64,000 bases of DNA, from the NCBI GenBank assembly GCA_030432295.1, contig JAUIHI010000001.1, positions 186,001 to 250,000 on the forward strand. Direction: 5' to 3'. Positions 8,415 through 16,680 of the stretch are shown here, in pieces. Made by a program: the position numbers and the translations under genes. Under the pieces are notes generated by a model. The model worked only from the letters and a program-made list of their open reading frames with translations, was not told the DNA's origin and made no database searches. The stretch is from Anaerolineae bacterium. GTDB taxonomy: Bacteria > Chloroflexota > Anaerolineae > Caldilineales > Caldilineaceae. Within the stretch, counting starts at the first letter, position 1; each line of letters starts with the position of its first letter.

Positions 8415-9001
8415 ATTCCAGAGTCCAGTGCAAAAAGCGCAAAAACCGAGTTTTCAAGACCGACTCACTCCTGGGATTCCAAGTCTCGTTCGCCACAAAC
8501 TTGGTTTTTACACAGGAGTCATTCCACTCAGTCCGAACGGAAAGCCCATTTTAGGCCCGCGTCCAACAGAATCACACATTTGCTATCTCACCTTTGGAAA
8601 AGCATCAGCAGACCGCAACAGATGCTCACAACCGGTGCGTGACCGGCGTGCGGGCCACGGATTCCTCCCCAAACTGGGGAGGGGTAGGGTGGGATGGCTG
8701 GATAGTTACAAGTATACGTATATTTCACCTGCCAGACAACAGAGCCAACGCCAGCGGGAGCAATTTGGTTTCAGCGCAATTGATTCGGGTGTGTTCAAGA
8801 TGGGTTGGACTGAGGAGTGGGCATGCCCACCGCTGGGCATTCACCACCGGGCTTGTGGAGTTGTTCCTGCCGACGAACATTCGGTAGGGGAGGTATTGCG
8901 CATTGCGTGGGCAGTGGCGATTGAGCTACTGGTGAGGGTTGTGTGGCAGAGGGGGTGGAACGAGAAACGGGAGATCGTCCTATGAGCACACATTTCCCGC
9001 T
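8415..9001. other. Intergenic region without a supported gene
   Basis: This 587-bp gap between two minus-strand genes has no frame with a recognisable protein. The longest plus-strand frame has no family features. It holds an imperfect inverted repeat near 8455-8515 (aaaaaccgag with acttggtttttac) and the predicted promoter at 8711-8739. No tRNA or other structured RNA was recognised. Confidence 0.5.
8711..8739 (-). promoter_or_regulatory. Candidate promoter for the lipid kinase-PAP2-DinB run
   Basis: On the minus strand TTGTCT (8734-8739), a 17-base spacer and TATACT (8711-8716) form a good sigma70 pair. It would give a leader of nearly 300 bases before the kinase start, which is long, so another promoter nearer the gene cannot be excluded. 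Confidence 0.4.
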
Positions 9002-10516
9002 TCACTGATAAAAGCGCGTGCTCGGCCAAATCTCCCCCAGTGGTCTCTTCGATCCCTTCGCTACTACCAGTGGGCGGTTGCCTTCCAGACACCAGTCACA
9101 GGCCGTGCGGCCCACTTCCTCGGCTGATGCAAAGAGTGCGGCAATATCCTCGGCGGGCACGCCCACGAAAATGACCACTGCGCCGCTGGCCTCGCCCGGT
9201 CCCCACAGCCAATAGTTGTTGTGACCGCTGATGACCGGCGGCAAGCCCAACGCCGCCGCGTAATATTCCAACGCGCCTGCTTGCCCGTAGTTGGCGGTGA
9301 AGATAACTGCCTGGGCCTGCTCCTCCGGCGTCAGCGTCCGATAGACCTCCGCCACCTGGCCGCTGATCTCCTCCCAGCCGAAGCGGTCGGCGAAAAACTG
9401 GGGCAACTCGGCGCTGATCCCGGCCTCGTACTCGGCCAGGCCAAAGTTGGCGGCGTAGGCAGAGGTGGTGGCTGGCGGCAGAATCGGAAAGCCCACCGGC
9501 GCGACAATCAGCCCGCCGATCACCACCAGCCCGGCCACAGCGCCTGTGATCCAACGACGGTTGGCGCGCAGGGCATAGCCTTCCACCGCCACCGCGCCCG
9601 CGGCCAGCAACGGAATATAGGCCGGGGCCAATCGATCCGGGCGGCTGGAACCCGCGATCAGCAGCAGCAGAAAGGGGAAGAGATAGCTCCAGGCCAGGGG
9701 GCGCAGTTCACGGCGGCGCAGGAGGTAGATGAGTCCAATCAGCCAGAGGGGGAAGAGGACGGGATTCACACTGAGAATCTGCTGGAGCAGAAAGTCAGCG
9801 GGCGCGCGGGCGATATTCTTGGCGAGGGTAGCATTGGCGTAGAAATCCACCGTCGGCCAGCCGTGGCGGATTTCCCAGAGCAGATTAGGCAGGAAGATCA
9901 GCAATGCCAGCAGGCCGCCCAGCCACAGTTCCCGGCGGGCGAAAGTGCTTCGCCGGTGGATCAGCAGCCCAACCACCAGCCCGCCGCCGAATAGCAGAAT
10001 CGTATGTTTGTTCTGCAGACCGATGCCCATCAGCAGGCCAAAGAGAATCCAGCCCTGGGGTCGATCTGCGGTGAAAATGCCTGTGGCCACATAAGCGGCC
10101 AGTGCCCAGAGCAGTACCTCGAAGGCGTTCATCGAATAGAAACCGAAGAGAACCATCAGCACGCCCACCGCGGCCACCGACAGCCCCGCAATAGCCTGGG
10201 CTGCCGTCCCGCCTCCCAATCGCCGCGCGGTCAAACCGGCCACCACAATTGTGCTCGCACCGGCCAGGGCGGGCAGAACGCGCAGGCTCAGCGCTGCGTT
10301 GCCAAAGAGCGCGGTCCACCCGGCCAGAATCAGCGGAGCCAGGGGCGGGTGGTCCACATATCCCCAGTCCAGGCGCGCTGCGTTCGCCAGGTAGTAGAAT
10401 TCATCCCGGAAGATGCCGTAGCCGCCGAGCAGCCCATTGAATAGGAGATGGAGGAGCAGATAGATGGCTGCAATCGTCAATATCTGCCAGGAAAACAGCT
10501 TTGTGGTGGAGGTCAT
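9002..10516 (-). CDS. Glycosyltransferase family 39 (PMT/ArnT-like) membrane protein
   Basis: This 504-residue protein has about ten hydrophobic segments. The first periplasmic loop contains FRDEFYY (36-42) and DHPPLAP (55-61), the Asp-Glu and DHPP signatures of PMT/ArnT glycosyltransferases, which use a polyprenyl-phosphate sugar to glycosylate proteins or lipids outside the cytoplasmic membrane. The last 160 residues are soluble, as in many ArnT-like proteins, and likely face outward. Acceptor and sugar are unknown. It is divergent from rpsF. A second PMT-type protein at 59793-61454 shares only the general fold. Confidence 0.82.
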   Translation of the reverse strand: MTSTTKLFSWQILTIAAIYLLLHLLFNGLLGGYGIFRDEFYYLANAARLDWGYVDHPPLAPLILAGWTALFGNAALSLRVLPALAGASTIVVAGLTARRLGGGTAAQAIAGLSVAAVGVLMVLFGFYSMNAFEVLLWALAAYVATGIFTADRPQGWILFGLLMGIGLQNKHTILLFGGGLVVGLLIHRRSTFARRELWLGGLLALLIFLPNLLWEIRHGWPTVDFYANATLAKNIARAPADFLLQQILSVNPVLFPLWLIGLIYLLRRRELRPLAWSYLFPFLLLLIAGSSRPDRLAPAYIPLLAAGAVAVEGYALRANRRWITGAVAGLVVIGGLIVAPVGFPILPPATTSAYAANFGLAEYEAGISAELPQFFADRFGWEEISGQVAEVYRTLTPEEQAQAVIFTANYGQAGALEYYAAALGLPPVISGHNNYWLWGPGEASGAVVIFVGVPAEDIAALFASAEEVGRTACDWCLEGNRPLVVAKGSKRPLGEIWPSTRFYQ

Positions 10517-10628
10517 CGGATGGGCCTATGCGTCAGGAATGGTTGTCCACAGTGCTGGCAACAGTGTACACTACACCTGCAGAAGCTCAAACGCGAGAAG
10601 TTTCTAACGTTTTTCTATACCTTCGTTT

Positions 10629-10704
10629 TTGCCCTGTTGCCTGCTCTGTGCTAAAATCGATCCGGCCTGCAGCGAGAGAGCACTGTAGAAAGTGGTCTCT
10701 CGCT
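10629..10704 (+). promoter_or_regulatory. rpsF promoter and leader hairpin
   Basis: TTGCCC (10629-10634), 17 bases and TAAAAT (10652-10657) form a plausible promoter, with transcription beginning near 10664. The leader then starts almost at once with a strong hairpin: AGCGAGAGA (10671-10679) pairs with TCTCTCGCT (10696-10704), and inner CACT pairs with AGTG. CTTTCTG follows. Such a hairpin could be an attenuator or an S6:S18 autoregulatory site; I could not match it to the known S6:S18 leader motif with confidence. Confidence 0.5.
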
Positions 10705-10774
10705 CTTTCTGTTCACAGCAAACGAGTTGTGGGCAATCCCAGGGAAAGCCGCGAAAGGAGAAATTGAGCGGGTT

Positions 10775-11113
10775 ATGAGTGAACAGGCAATGAATTCCTA
10801 CGAACTGATTTACATCATCCAGCCGAAACTGGACGAAGATGGGATCAATAGCGTCAACGAACGGGTGACGCAAGCGATTGCCGGGCAAGAAGGCCAGGTG
10901 GTCAGCACAGAAAAATGGGGGCAGCGCAAGTTGGCCTATCCCATCCAGAATCACTTTATGGGCAACTACATTCTTCACAATGTGGAGATGCCGCCCAACG
11001 GTGTAACGGAAGTTGAGCGGGTTATGCGTCTTCACGAGGATATTATTCGATTCCTGATGATACGCAAGGAAGACGAAGTACAGACAGAAACAGAAGAAGG
11101 CGGGGAGGAATAA
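10775..11113 (+). CDS. rpsF: 30S ribosomal protein S6
   Basis: This is a 112-residue S6 protein. The opening strand YELIYIIQPKLDE is typical, as are GQRKLAYPIQNHFMGNYILHN in the middle and the acidic Glu-rich tail. S6 sits on the platform of the small ribosomal subunit and binds S18 and helix 22-23 of 16S rRNA. I chose the ATG at 10775, although the AAAGGAG at 10754-10760 is 14 bases away; the ATG at 10790 (MNSYEL) is an alternative with a longer gap. It is followed 3 bp later by rpsR, with no ssb gene between them, unlike many bacteria. Confidence 0.95.
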   Translation: MSEQAMNSYELIYIIQPKLDEDGINSVNERVTQAIAGQEGQVVSTEKWGQRKLAYPIQNHFMGNYILHNVEMPPNGVTEVERVMRLHEDIIRFLMIRKEDEVQTETEEGGEE

Positions 11114-11116
11114 CCA

Positions 11117-11554
11117 ATGGCTGACCGAATTCGAGAAGAAGAAGAAGAAGACCGCCCTCTGAACCGTGGACCCCAGCGTCCCGGTCGACCGGCTGGCCGC
11201 CCCCAAATCGACGACGATGACGACGATATGGATGATGCGCCTGGCGCGGATGATTCCGATGACGATGATGGCTATACCGATGGCCCCGCAGTCTTCGCCC
11301 GCACCAAAGATGGCCGACGGCGCAATCCCCGGCACGTGGGCAACGAAGTCAAGCTGGAAGACATCGACTACAAAAAGGTGACGATTCTGAGCCGCTTTGT
11401 AGACAACCGGGGCCGCATCTATTCCCGGCGCAAGACTCGGGTCAGCGCCAAGATGCAGCGCAAGGTGACTACGGCCATCAAGCGTGCCCGCCACCTGGCC
11501 CTGATGCCCTACACCGGCGAGCACGTGCGTATTACACGCAAGCACGGCGGCTAG
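11117..11554 (+). CDS. rpsR: 30S ribosomal protein S18 with a long acidic N-terminal extension
   Basis: The conserved S18 core occupies about residues 80-135 ([17 protein letters not shown], then [14 protein letters not shown], then [11 protein letters not shown]). S18 is usually 70-80 residues long, whereas this protein has 145. The extra 78 residues begin with REEEEED, continue through a Pro/Arg-rich patch, and then hold a run of six Asp and more Asp-rich sequence, so they are probably disordered. The ATG at 11117 follows the rpsF stop by 3 bases, and no later start has a better ribosome binding site. The core binds S6 and 16S rRNA on the platform; the role of the acidic arm is unknown. Confidence 0.93.
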   Translation: MADRIREEEEEDRPLNRGPQRPGRPAGRPQIDDDDDDMDDAPGADDSDDDDGYTDGPAVFARTKDGRRRNPRHVGNEVKLEDIDYKKVTILSRFVDNRGRIYSRRKTRVSAKMQRKVTTAIKRARHLALMPYTGEHVRITRKHGG

Positions 11555-11587
11555 GCAGATGGTTCGGCGCAACTAGACGATGGATAG

Positions 11588-11630
11588 AATAGGGGCACGG
11601 ACTTGGTCCAGGCCCCTATTTTCCATTTTT
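11588..11630 (+). terminator. Intrinsic terminator of rpsF-rpsR
   Basis: AATAGGGGC (11588-11596) pairs with GCCCCTATT (11612-11620), extended by an inner GGAC/GTCC pairing. ttccattttt follows. It lies 33 bp after the rpsR stop. Confidence 0.85.
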
Positions 11631-11707
11631 GCCCCGCTTGCCCCAACTCTCCCAACTATTCTGGTGGCCCGTTGGCTGCCTGCACGTGAAGAAGGGTTCT
11701 GGTTTCT

Positions 11708-13153
11708 ATGGCGAAACGCAGGAAGAACATACCGCAAGAACCGAAGACCGAAACGCCCAAAGAGGTCCGTCTGCGCGCCCGGGATTGGGAGCGCAACAAG
11801 CAAATATTGATGTACGTCATCCCTGCGGTGGCGCTGGCCCTGCTTCTGGTCATCGGTGGCGCAGTCAACGAACTGCTCATCAAACCGGGCACTGTGCTGG
11901 CACGGGTAGAGGACGAAACCATCATCACCCGGGATTTCTGGAAACGGGCGCGTTTGCAAGAGATCAATCTGCAAGAACAGCTTTTTCAATACCAGTTGTT
12001 CTCCCAGCAATTTGGCGGGCAGGATTTCTTCGCAAGCCAGATTTCTCAACTCCAGGCCACCCTGGCCAGCCCCATCTCCCTGGGCACACAGGTCATCAAC
12101 GGGATGATCGAAGAGGATGTCATCGCGCTGCGTGCGGCGGAGATGGGTGTGAGCGTGAGCGATGAGGAAGTGGACGAGGCCCTGCGTGAAGAGATCGCGG
12201 CCCGTCAGGGCGCGGTCACTGTGCCCCAGGCCACTGCCACTGCAGAAGCAGGCGTCGAAGCCACAGCCACGGCTGCCTCCTTTACCCCGACGCCCACAGC
12301 CACTGCCGAGCCGACTGTGGCCGCCAGTGAAGGCGTGACAGATACAGCCAGCGCCGAGGCGATCCCGACTGTGGAGGCCCCCACACCTGAACCACCCACC
12401 ATTCTGGACGACACACTCTATCAAGAGGGATTGGCCACCCGCGCTGACCAGTTGAAAGAGGCTGGTATGAGCGTGGATGAATATCGGGAAGTGATACGGG
12501 CACAACTGCTGCGGGAGAAAATGGTGGATGTGATCGGTGATGAACAGGTAACATCCACCGAAGAGCAGGCCCACGCCCGCCACATTCTGATCAGCATCGA
12601 CCCGCCAGCGATTGACGAGACCTCATCGATCACCGGGACGGGGACACTGAGCGAAACGCTTGTCAACGCTGCACCGGAAGTAGCGGCAAGCGAAGGCTTG
12701 ACCGATACCGCTGTGTTGAGTGACACTACAGTGCTGGTTGACGACGGAATTATGACCGAAGCCGAGGCTCTGGCCCTGGCAACGGACATCCGCCAGCGCA
12801 TTCTGGCCGGGGAAGATTTTGCGGAACTGGCGGCTGAATACAGCGACGATACCGGCAGCGGGGCCAACGGCGGTGACCTGGGCTGGGCCAGCCCGGGCGC
12901 GTATGTCGTCGAATTTGACGAGGCTGTCTTCAGTCTGCCCATCGGCGAAACCAGTGAGCCGATCAAAACCCAGTTTGGCTATCACATCATTCAGGTGATC
13001 GAACGGGACGAGAACCGGCCCAAAGACGAGAATACCATCGCCCAGGAGAAATCCCAGGCTTTCGAAACCTGGCTGCAAGAGCAGGTGCTGGCGACGAATA
13101 TCGAGCGCCCGGATGACCTGGTGTCGAAGCTGCCGCCGGGGTTGGGCCAGTAG
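11708..13153 (+). CDS. Membrane-anchored peptidyl-prolyl isomerase, SurA/PrsA type
   Basis: The 481-residue protein has a basic cytoplasmic start, one transmembrane segment at about 33-52 and a large external part. A SurA-like chaperone region runs from about 60 to 175 and from 235 to 285. A parvulin rotamase domain then begins at AHARHILISID (about 288) and ends at GYHIIQVIERD (about 431). It contains FAELAAEYSDDTGSG and GGDLGW, the usual parvulin signatures. Two low-complexity Ala/Thr/Pro/Glu stretches interrupt it, one at about 176-235 and one inserted within the parvulin domain at about 300-345. It probably folds exported proteins at the outer face of the membrane. It stands between two terminators as a single gene. 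Confidence 0.88.
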   Translation: MAKRRKNIPQEPKTETPKEVRLRARDWERNKQILMYVIPAVALALLLVIGGAVNELLIKPGTVLARVEDETIITRDFWKRARLQEINLQEQLFQYQLFSQQFGGQDFFASQISQLQATLASPISLGTQVINGMIEEDVIALRAAEMGVSVSDEEVDEALREEIAARQGAVTVPQATATAEAGVEATATAASFTPTPTATAEPTVAASEGVTDTASAEAIPTVEAPTPEPPTILDDTLYQEGLATRADQLKEAGMSVDEYREVIRAQLLREKMVDVIGDEQVTSTEEQAHARHILISIDPPAIDETSSITGTGTLSETLVNAAPEVAASEGLTDTAVLSDTTVLVDDGIMTEAEALALATDIRQRILAGEDFAELAAEYSDDTGSGANGGDLGWASPGAYVVEFDEAVFSLPIGETSEPIKTQFGYHIIQVIERDENRPKDENTIAQEKSQAFETWLQEQVLATNIERPDDLVSKLPPGLGQ

Positions 13154-13160
13154 TATAACC

Positions 13161-13226
13161 AGCCGATAAACAAAAAGGGGGAGAAGACACATCGGTGTCT
13201 TCTCCCCCTTTTTTGTTTGTCGGCTA
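13161..13226. terminator. Bidirectional intrinsic terminator
   Basis: AAAAAGGGGGAGAAGACAC (13172-13190) and its exact complement (13195-13213) form a 19-bp stem with a 4-base loop and T-runs on both strands. The symmetry extends outward through AGCCGATAAAC and GTTTGTCGGCT. It separates the convergent isomerase and ABC ATPase genes. Confidence 0.93.
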
Positions 13227-13994
13227 TGTATCCACCAGCCCAATGTGCCGCCGAATTTCCGTGGCGAGTGCGCCGAATCGCTCGCTCCCCATCAGGGCCA
13301 GGGAGCGGGGACGGGGCAGGTCCACGCCAACTTCAGCCAGAATCCGCCCCGGCTGCTCGCCCAGCACCAGCACCCGATCCGCCAGAAAGACCGCCTCGTT
13401 GATGCTGTGGGTCACCATCACAACCGTCTGGTGCTGGCCGGTCTGGATGCGCAACAGTTCCAGATTCAGCCGCTCCCGTGTCAGTGCGTCCAGCGCACCG
13501 AAGGGTTCGTCCAGCAGCAGCAGACGGGGATGGCGAACCAGCGCCCGGGCCAGCACCAGCCGCTGGGCCATCCCGCCGGAGAGCTCGGCTGGGTAGACAT
13601 CGGCAAAGTCGGCCAGCCCCACCAGTTCCAGCAGGGAGCGCGCCTGGCTGCGTTGGGCTGGTCCGACAGCTCCGATCAATTCCAGGGGCAGCAGCACATT
13701 GTCCAGAGCCGTGCGCCAGGGCATCAGATTCGTCTTTTGAAAGACAAAGCCGATCTGCGGGTGCGGCTCTGTCGAACGCGCGCCGTCCAGCCAGACTTCG
13801 CCAGCGCTGGGCCGCACCAGCCCGCCGATAATGCGCAGGAGGGTACTCTTGCCGCTGCCGCTTGTGCCCACAATGCAGACAAACTCCCCCTCGGCCACCG
13901 CGAAAGTGACCGGGGCCAGGGCGGGCGTGGCGGGTGTATAGTCGTGGCTGACCTGTTCCACCCGCAGCAGAGGGTTGGCTGATTGTAGCGACAT
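13224..13994 (-). CDS. ABC transporter ATP-binding subunit, probable riboflavin importer
   Basis: The 256-residue protein has a Walker A GTSGSGKST (43-51), Q-loop Gln86, signature LSGGM (138-142), Walker B LLLLDEP (158-164) and switch His196. The sequence resembles the SsuB/TauB/ThiZ group that powers nitrate, sulfonate and thiamine-precursor importers. I chose the ATG at 13994 because the ABC domain starts right after it; the frame stays open to 14117, but that part is inside a repeat. It is the last gene of the run permease, lipoprotein, ATPase behind an FMN riboswitch, which points to flavin uptake. The final stop is 9 bp from the edge of a bidirectional terminator stem. Confidence 0.85.
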   Translation of the reverse strand: MSLQSANPLLRVEQVSHDYTPATPALAPVTFAVAEGEFVCIVGTSGSGKSTLLRIIGGLVRPSAGEVWLDGARSTEPHPQIGFVFQKTNLMPWRTALDNVLLPLELIGAVGPAQRSQARSLLELVGLADFADVYPAELSGGMAQRLVLARALVRHPRLLLLDEPFGALDALTRERLNLELLRIQTGQHQTVVMVTHSINEAVFLADRVLVLGEQPGRILAEVGVDLPRPRSLALMGSERFGALATEIRRHIGLVDT

Positions 13995-14020
13995 TCGGTT
14001 GATTCCAAACTGAAAGAAAG

Positions 14021-14127
14021 TAGGACGCAGATGGCGCTGAAAAGATTGATTGACGCTGCGGTGTCCTGAGCTTGTCGAAGGGATAAAATCTGCGTAAATC
14101 CGCTGTTTCTGCGCCATCTGCGTCCTA
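14021..14127. repeat. Palindromic intergenic element, GGACGCAGATG family
   Basis: TAGGACGCAGATGGCGC (14021-14037) and its exact complement (14111-14127) are 17-bp arms around words such as ctgataaaatctgcg-like sequence. A cctgagcttgtcgaaggg word is also included. It sits inside the transporter operon. Related copies are at 31691, 43301, 45981 and 55195. Confidence 0.8.
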
Positions 14128-14131
14128 TTGT

Positions 14132-15136
14132 TTAGGGCAAATAGTCGTTACTGAAAAGGGCGCTGCTATCCACCACCCGGTCCACCAGGCCGATGCGGGC
14201 CAGGAGTTCGGCGGCGGCCTGCCAGTCTGCGGGATCGGTTGCACCGGGCGTCTGGTCGGGTAGGGGTGTCCAATAGGCCAGGGAAGCGTCGTAGACAGCC
14301 CGGTTGGCTGCTCGATTCTCCCCACCCGCTTCCGGCACGGCTTTGAGCGAGCTTTCGAAGCCAGCGTCCGGGTTTTCCACAGTGTAGGCGATCGATTTCA
14401 GGGTAGCCCGAACCATTGCCCGCACCAGTTCCGGATCGTTCGCCAGGGTCTCTTCATTCGTCACAAGCCCGTTGGCGGGGATGCGGATGTATTTGTCCAG
14501 GGCAATTTGGGTCGTCTCGATCCCCTCGGCAGCCAGCACCACCGGCCCGTTGACCGCGTAGTCCGCGGCTGCGTCTACTAGTCCCTGGCTCACCGCCGCG
14601 GCCTGGGTAAAGCCGATGCTCTCCATCTGAATGTCGCTCTCGCTCAGACCGGCGATGTCGAGCAGGGCACGCAGGGCGATATACGTGGCCCCGAAAGGAC
14701 CGGGCACACCGATCTGCTTGCCTGCCAGGTCTGCGGGTTCGACGATTCCCGCCTCGGCTTTGGCGAAGATCGTCACCGGGTATTGGGTGTACCAGTTCAT
14801 CACATATTTGACGGGCAATCCCTGGGCCTGACCCAGCACCAGTTGGTCGCTGCTGCCGATCATAAATTGCAGGGAATTGGTCCCCACCAGCTTCAGATAG
14901 TCATTCTCAAAGCCGTAGTCCAGGCTCAAGTCGATGCCCTCCTCGGCGTAAAAACCTTTGTCAATGCCCACATAAAAGGGGGCAAACTGGACATTGGGCA
15001 CAAATCCCACGCCCAGTTTGACTGCACGTAGGCTCGGCTGGCTTTCTGTGGCAGCCCCAGGCACAATCCCCGGCGCGACAGGCGTGCAGGCTGCCAGGAG
15101 AAGGGAGAGGATGAGGACGAGTGAAAAGCGGTGCAT
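14132..15136 (-). CDS. ribY: Substrate-binding lipoprotein, NMT1/ThiY-like, probable riboflavin-binding RibY
   Basis: The 334-residue protein starts with a lipoprotein signal peptide ending LLLAAC, with the lipidated Cys at 17. The mature part has the NMT1/SsuA/ThiY-type fold: KLGVGFVPNVQFAPFYVG, then GFYAEEGIDLSL, then LAGKQIGVPGPFG. Proteins of this kind bind pyrimidines, sulfonates or related compounds. In Chloroflexi a ThiY-like protein called RibY, linked to FMN riboswitches, has been reported to bind riboflavin, and the riboswitch upstream of this operon fits that assignment. The start at 15136 has an AAAGGAA site. The frame stays open upstream but runs into a repeat. Confidence 0.8.
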   Translation of the reverse strand: MHRFSLVLILSLLLAACTPVAPGIVPGAATESQPSLRAVKLGVGFVPNVQFAPFYVGIDKGFYAEEGIDLSLDYGFENDYLKLVGTNSLQFMIGSSDQLVLGQAQGLPVKYVMNWYTQYPVTIFAKAEAGIVEPADLAGKQIGVPGPFGATYIALRALLDIAGLSESDIQMESIGFTQAAAVSQGLVDAAADYAVNGPVVLAAEGIETTQIALDKYIRIPANGLVTNEETLANDPELVRAMVRATLKSIAYTVENPDAGFESSLKAVPEAGGENRAANRAVYDASLAYWTPLPDQTPGATDPADWQAAAELLARIGLVDRVVDSSALFSNDYLP

Positions 15137-15154
15137 AGGGTTCCTTTGGGATTG

Positions 15155-15283
15155 GATAATAGATAGTGGATATTGGGTAGTGAAGTTCGGGGGGATTGGA
15201 ATATTGGATTTGTAGTCAAGCCCAAGTGCTACTTCGTAGCAACCAACGCGGCTCTGCAAATATCCAATACCCAATACCTCATT
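15155..15283. repeat. Palindromic intergenic element, GGATATTGGGTA family
   Basis: Words ggatattgggta and ggaatattggatttg on the left are mirrored by gcaaatatccaatacccaatacc on the right. It lies between the permease and lipoprotein genes and runs into the permease stop. Similar words occur at 19170-19195 and 16730-16773. Confidence 0.65.
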
Positions 15284-16121
15284 TCCGCCAACGCAGATAA
15301 TAGTTTTCCAGCGCGGATATGCCGAGATAGAGCGTTTGGGCGATAACGACAAGGGCAAGGACGGCCACAAAGATCATCGGTGTGTCCAGCACACCCCGGC
15401 CCAGATTGATGAGAAAGCCCAGCCCCACATCAGCGCCCACAAACTCGCCCACTACCGCGCCCACAATCGCCAGAATCACACTCAGCTTCAACCCGCCAAA
15501 GAGAACCGGCAGGGCTGCGGGCAATTCCAGTTTGAAAAAGAGTTGGCTGCGGCTGGCGCGCAGGGAGCGCATCAGGTCGTGCAGGTCCGGGTCCACGCCG
15601 CGGATGCCGACGATTGTGCTGACCAGTGTGGGGAAGAAGACGATTATCCCGGTGATCAGCACTTTGCTCAGCAGGCCGTTGCCAAACCAGATGATCAGCA
15701 GGGGCGCAATCGCCACCACCGGCACAGTCTGGCTGGCGACGATATAGGGCGAGAGCAGCCGGTCCAGCGTCTGGCTCTTGCCCAGCAGATAGCCCAGAAT
15801 CAGTGCCAGGGAAACGCCCAGCAGCAGGCCCAGCACAATTTCCAGCAGTGTCACCTGCGCGTGTTTCCAGAGGATTCCGTTGGACGCCAGTGTGAGCGTC
15901 TTGCCGGCGACTGCCAGCGGGCCGGGGAGGATAAAGGCCGGATAGTCCTGCCAGCGCACCAGCCCTTCCCACAGGAGCAGAATACTGGCGACGACGAAGG
16001 GAAAGGTGACAGGCGCGGGGTAGCTGGCAACCCCGCGCAGCAGACCGGACGCCGAACGCCTGTTTGAACCTCTCTCGTCCCTCTCCTTTTGTATTGTTGC
16101 CAGAATCGTACCCTCCGCCAT
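15279..16121 (-). CDS. ribX: ABC transporter permease, probable RibX
   Basis: The 280-residue protein has about six transmembrane segments. A binding-protein-dependent permease EAA loop lies at about 184-205 (MRSLRASRSQLFFKLELPAALP-like), which contacts the ATPase. It belongs to the SsuC/ThiX-type permeases that pair with NMT1/SsuA-like binding proteins. It is the first gene after an FMN riboswitch and two terminators, so flavin shortage should switch it on together with the two genes downstream. The name follows the RibXY system described in Chloroflexi; riboflavin as substrate is inferred, not shown. Confidence 0.8.
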   Translation of the reverse strand: MAEGTILATIQKERDERGSNRRSASGLLRGVASYPAPVTFPFVVASILLLWEGLVRWQDYPAFILPGPLAVAGKTLTLASNGILWKHAQVTLLEIVLGLLLGVSLALILGYLLGKSQTLDRLLSPYIVASQTVPVVAIAPLLIIWFGNGLLSKVLITGIIVFFPTLVSTIVGIRGVDPDLHDLMRSLRASRSQLFFKLELPAALPVLFGGLKLSVILAIVGAVVGEFVGADVGLGFLINLGRGVLDTPMIFVAVLALVVIAQTLYLGISALENYYLRWRK

Positions 16122-16162
16122 GCGGCTCTCCCTCTATTCTAAACAAAATGTAGTAGTCAAGA

Positions 16163-16281
16163 AGATGGTGGAATTTTCAACGCAATGACGCAAAGGAGCA
16201 GAGACGCAAAGAAATCGCTTTTCTCTCTGTGCCTTTGCCTCTTTGCATCTTTGCGTTAAGAATTAGCCATTCCACCATCCC
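16163..16281. repeat. Palindromic intergenic element, GACGCAAAG family
   Basis: GATGGTGGAAT near 16164 and ATTCCACCATC near 16270 are the outer arms. Inside, aacgcaatgacgcaaagg and agagacgcaaag are mirrored by ctctttgcatctttgcgtt. Related cacgaagacacaaag elements occur at 59719-59772 and 63181-63240. Confidence 0.7.
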
Positions 16282-16301
16282 GTTGACCAGTACACTATTC
16301 T

Positions 16302-16336
16302 AAACAAAAACCCCGAAACAGCGAACTGCTTCGGGG
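16302..16336 (-). terminator. Second intrinsic terminator in the riboswitch leader
   Basis: On the minus strand CCCCGAA and TTCGGGG arms (hairpin 16311-16336, with inner CAG/CTG pairing) are followed by TTTTTGTTT. It lies in the leader between the FMN aptamer and ribX. Confidence 0.8.
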
Positions 16337-16420
16337 CGTAGCGGGCATTGGCAAACTGCACAGAGCGCGTGGCGCGCCTGCGCGGACAACCCATCAGCTA
16401 TTGCTGCCACCTGCCACCAC

Positions 16421-16456
16421 AAAAAGAACCCCACAGAACGCTCGGTTCTCCGGGGT
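16421..16456 (-). terminator. FMN riboswitch expression-platform terminator
   Basis: On the minus strand ACCCC-GG-AGAAC pairs with GTTCT-GT-GGGGT (16428-16456), followed by TCTTTTT (16421-16427). It lies about 65 bases after the aptamer, where a transcription-attenuating platform is expected. Confidence 0.75.
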
Positions 16457-16523
16457 GTGGCGTGCAAAAATAGCCGTGCCGGGCGGACGCCAAAAGCGCG
16501 TGTTCACCCTGCACTGGATTGCA

Positions 16524-16657
16524 CCTTCTCTCATCCGGACTATACCGTCGGCGTCGGACTTGCACCGAACTCCTGCCTTGCGGCTCACGGGCTTTCCAGC
16601 AGCGCTGGATTACCGTCGATCGGGAATTGGGGTCGCCCCCTCACCCTGCCCCGAAGG
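16524..16657 (-). promoter_or_regulatory. FMN riboswitch (RFN element)
   Basis: Read on the minus strand, the conserved blocks appear in order: CCTTCGGGGCAGGGTGA, AATTCCCGATCGACGGTA, AAGCCCGTGAGC, GCAGGAGTTCGGTGCAAG, TCCGACGCCGACGGTA and AGTCCGGATGAGAGAAGG. Outer CCTTC and GAAGG close helix P1. This matches the RFN consensus, which binds FMN and normally shuts off flavin synthesis or uptake genes. The genes downstream form an ABC importer, so the switch most likely controls flavin uptake by attenuation at the terminators at 16421-16456 and 16302-16336. Confidence 0.95.
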
Positions 16658-16680
16658 TTCTTCTATTCAGTTGTGGGTAC

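Noticed and set aside
8428-8985. Plus-strand frame of 185 codons in the intergenic region
   Set aside because: No family features, mixed composition and no ribosome binding site; treated as non-coding.
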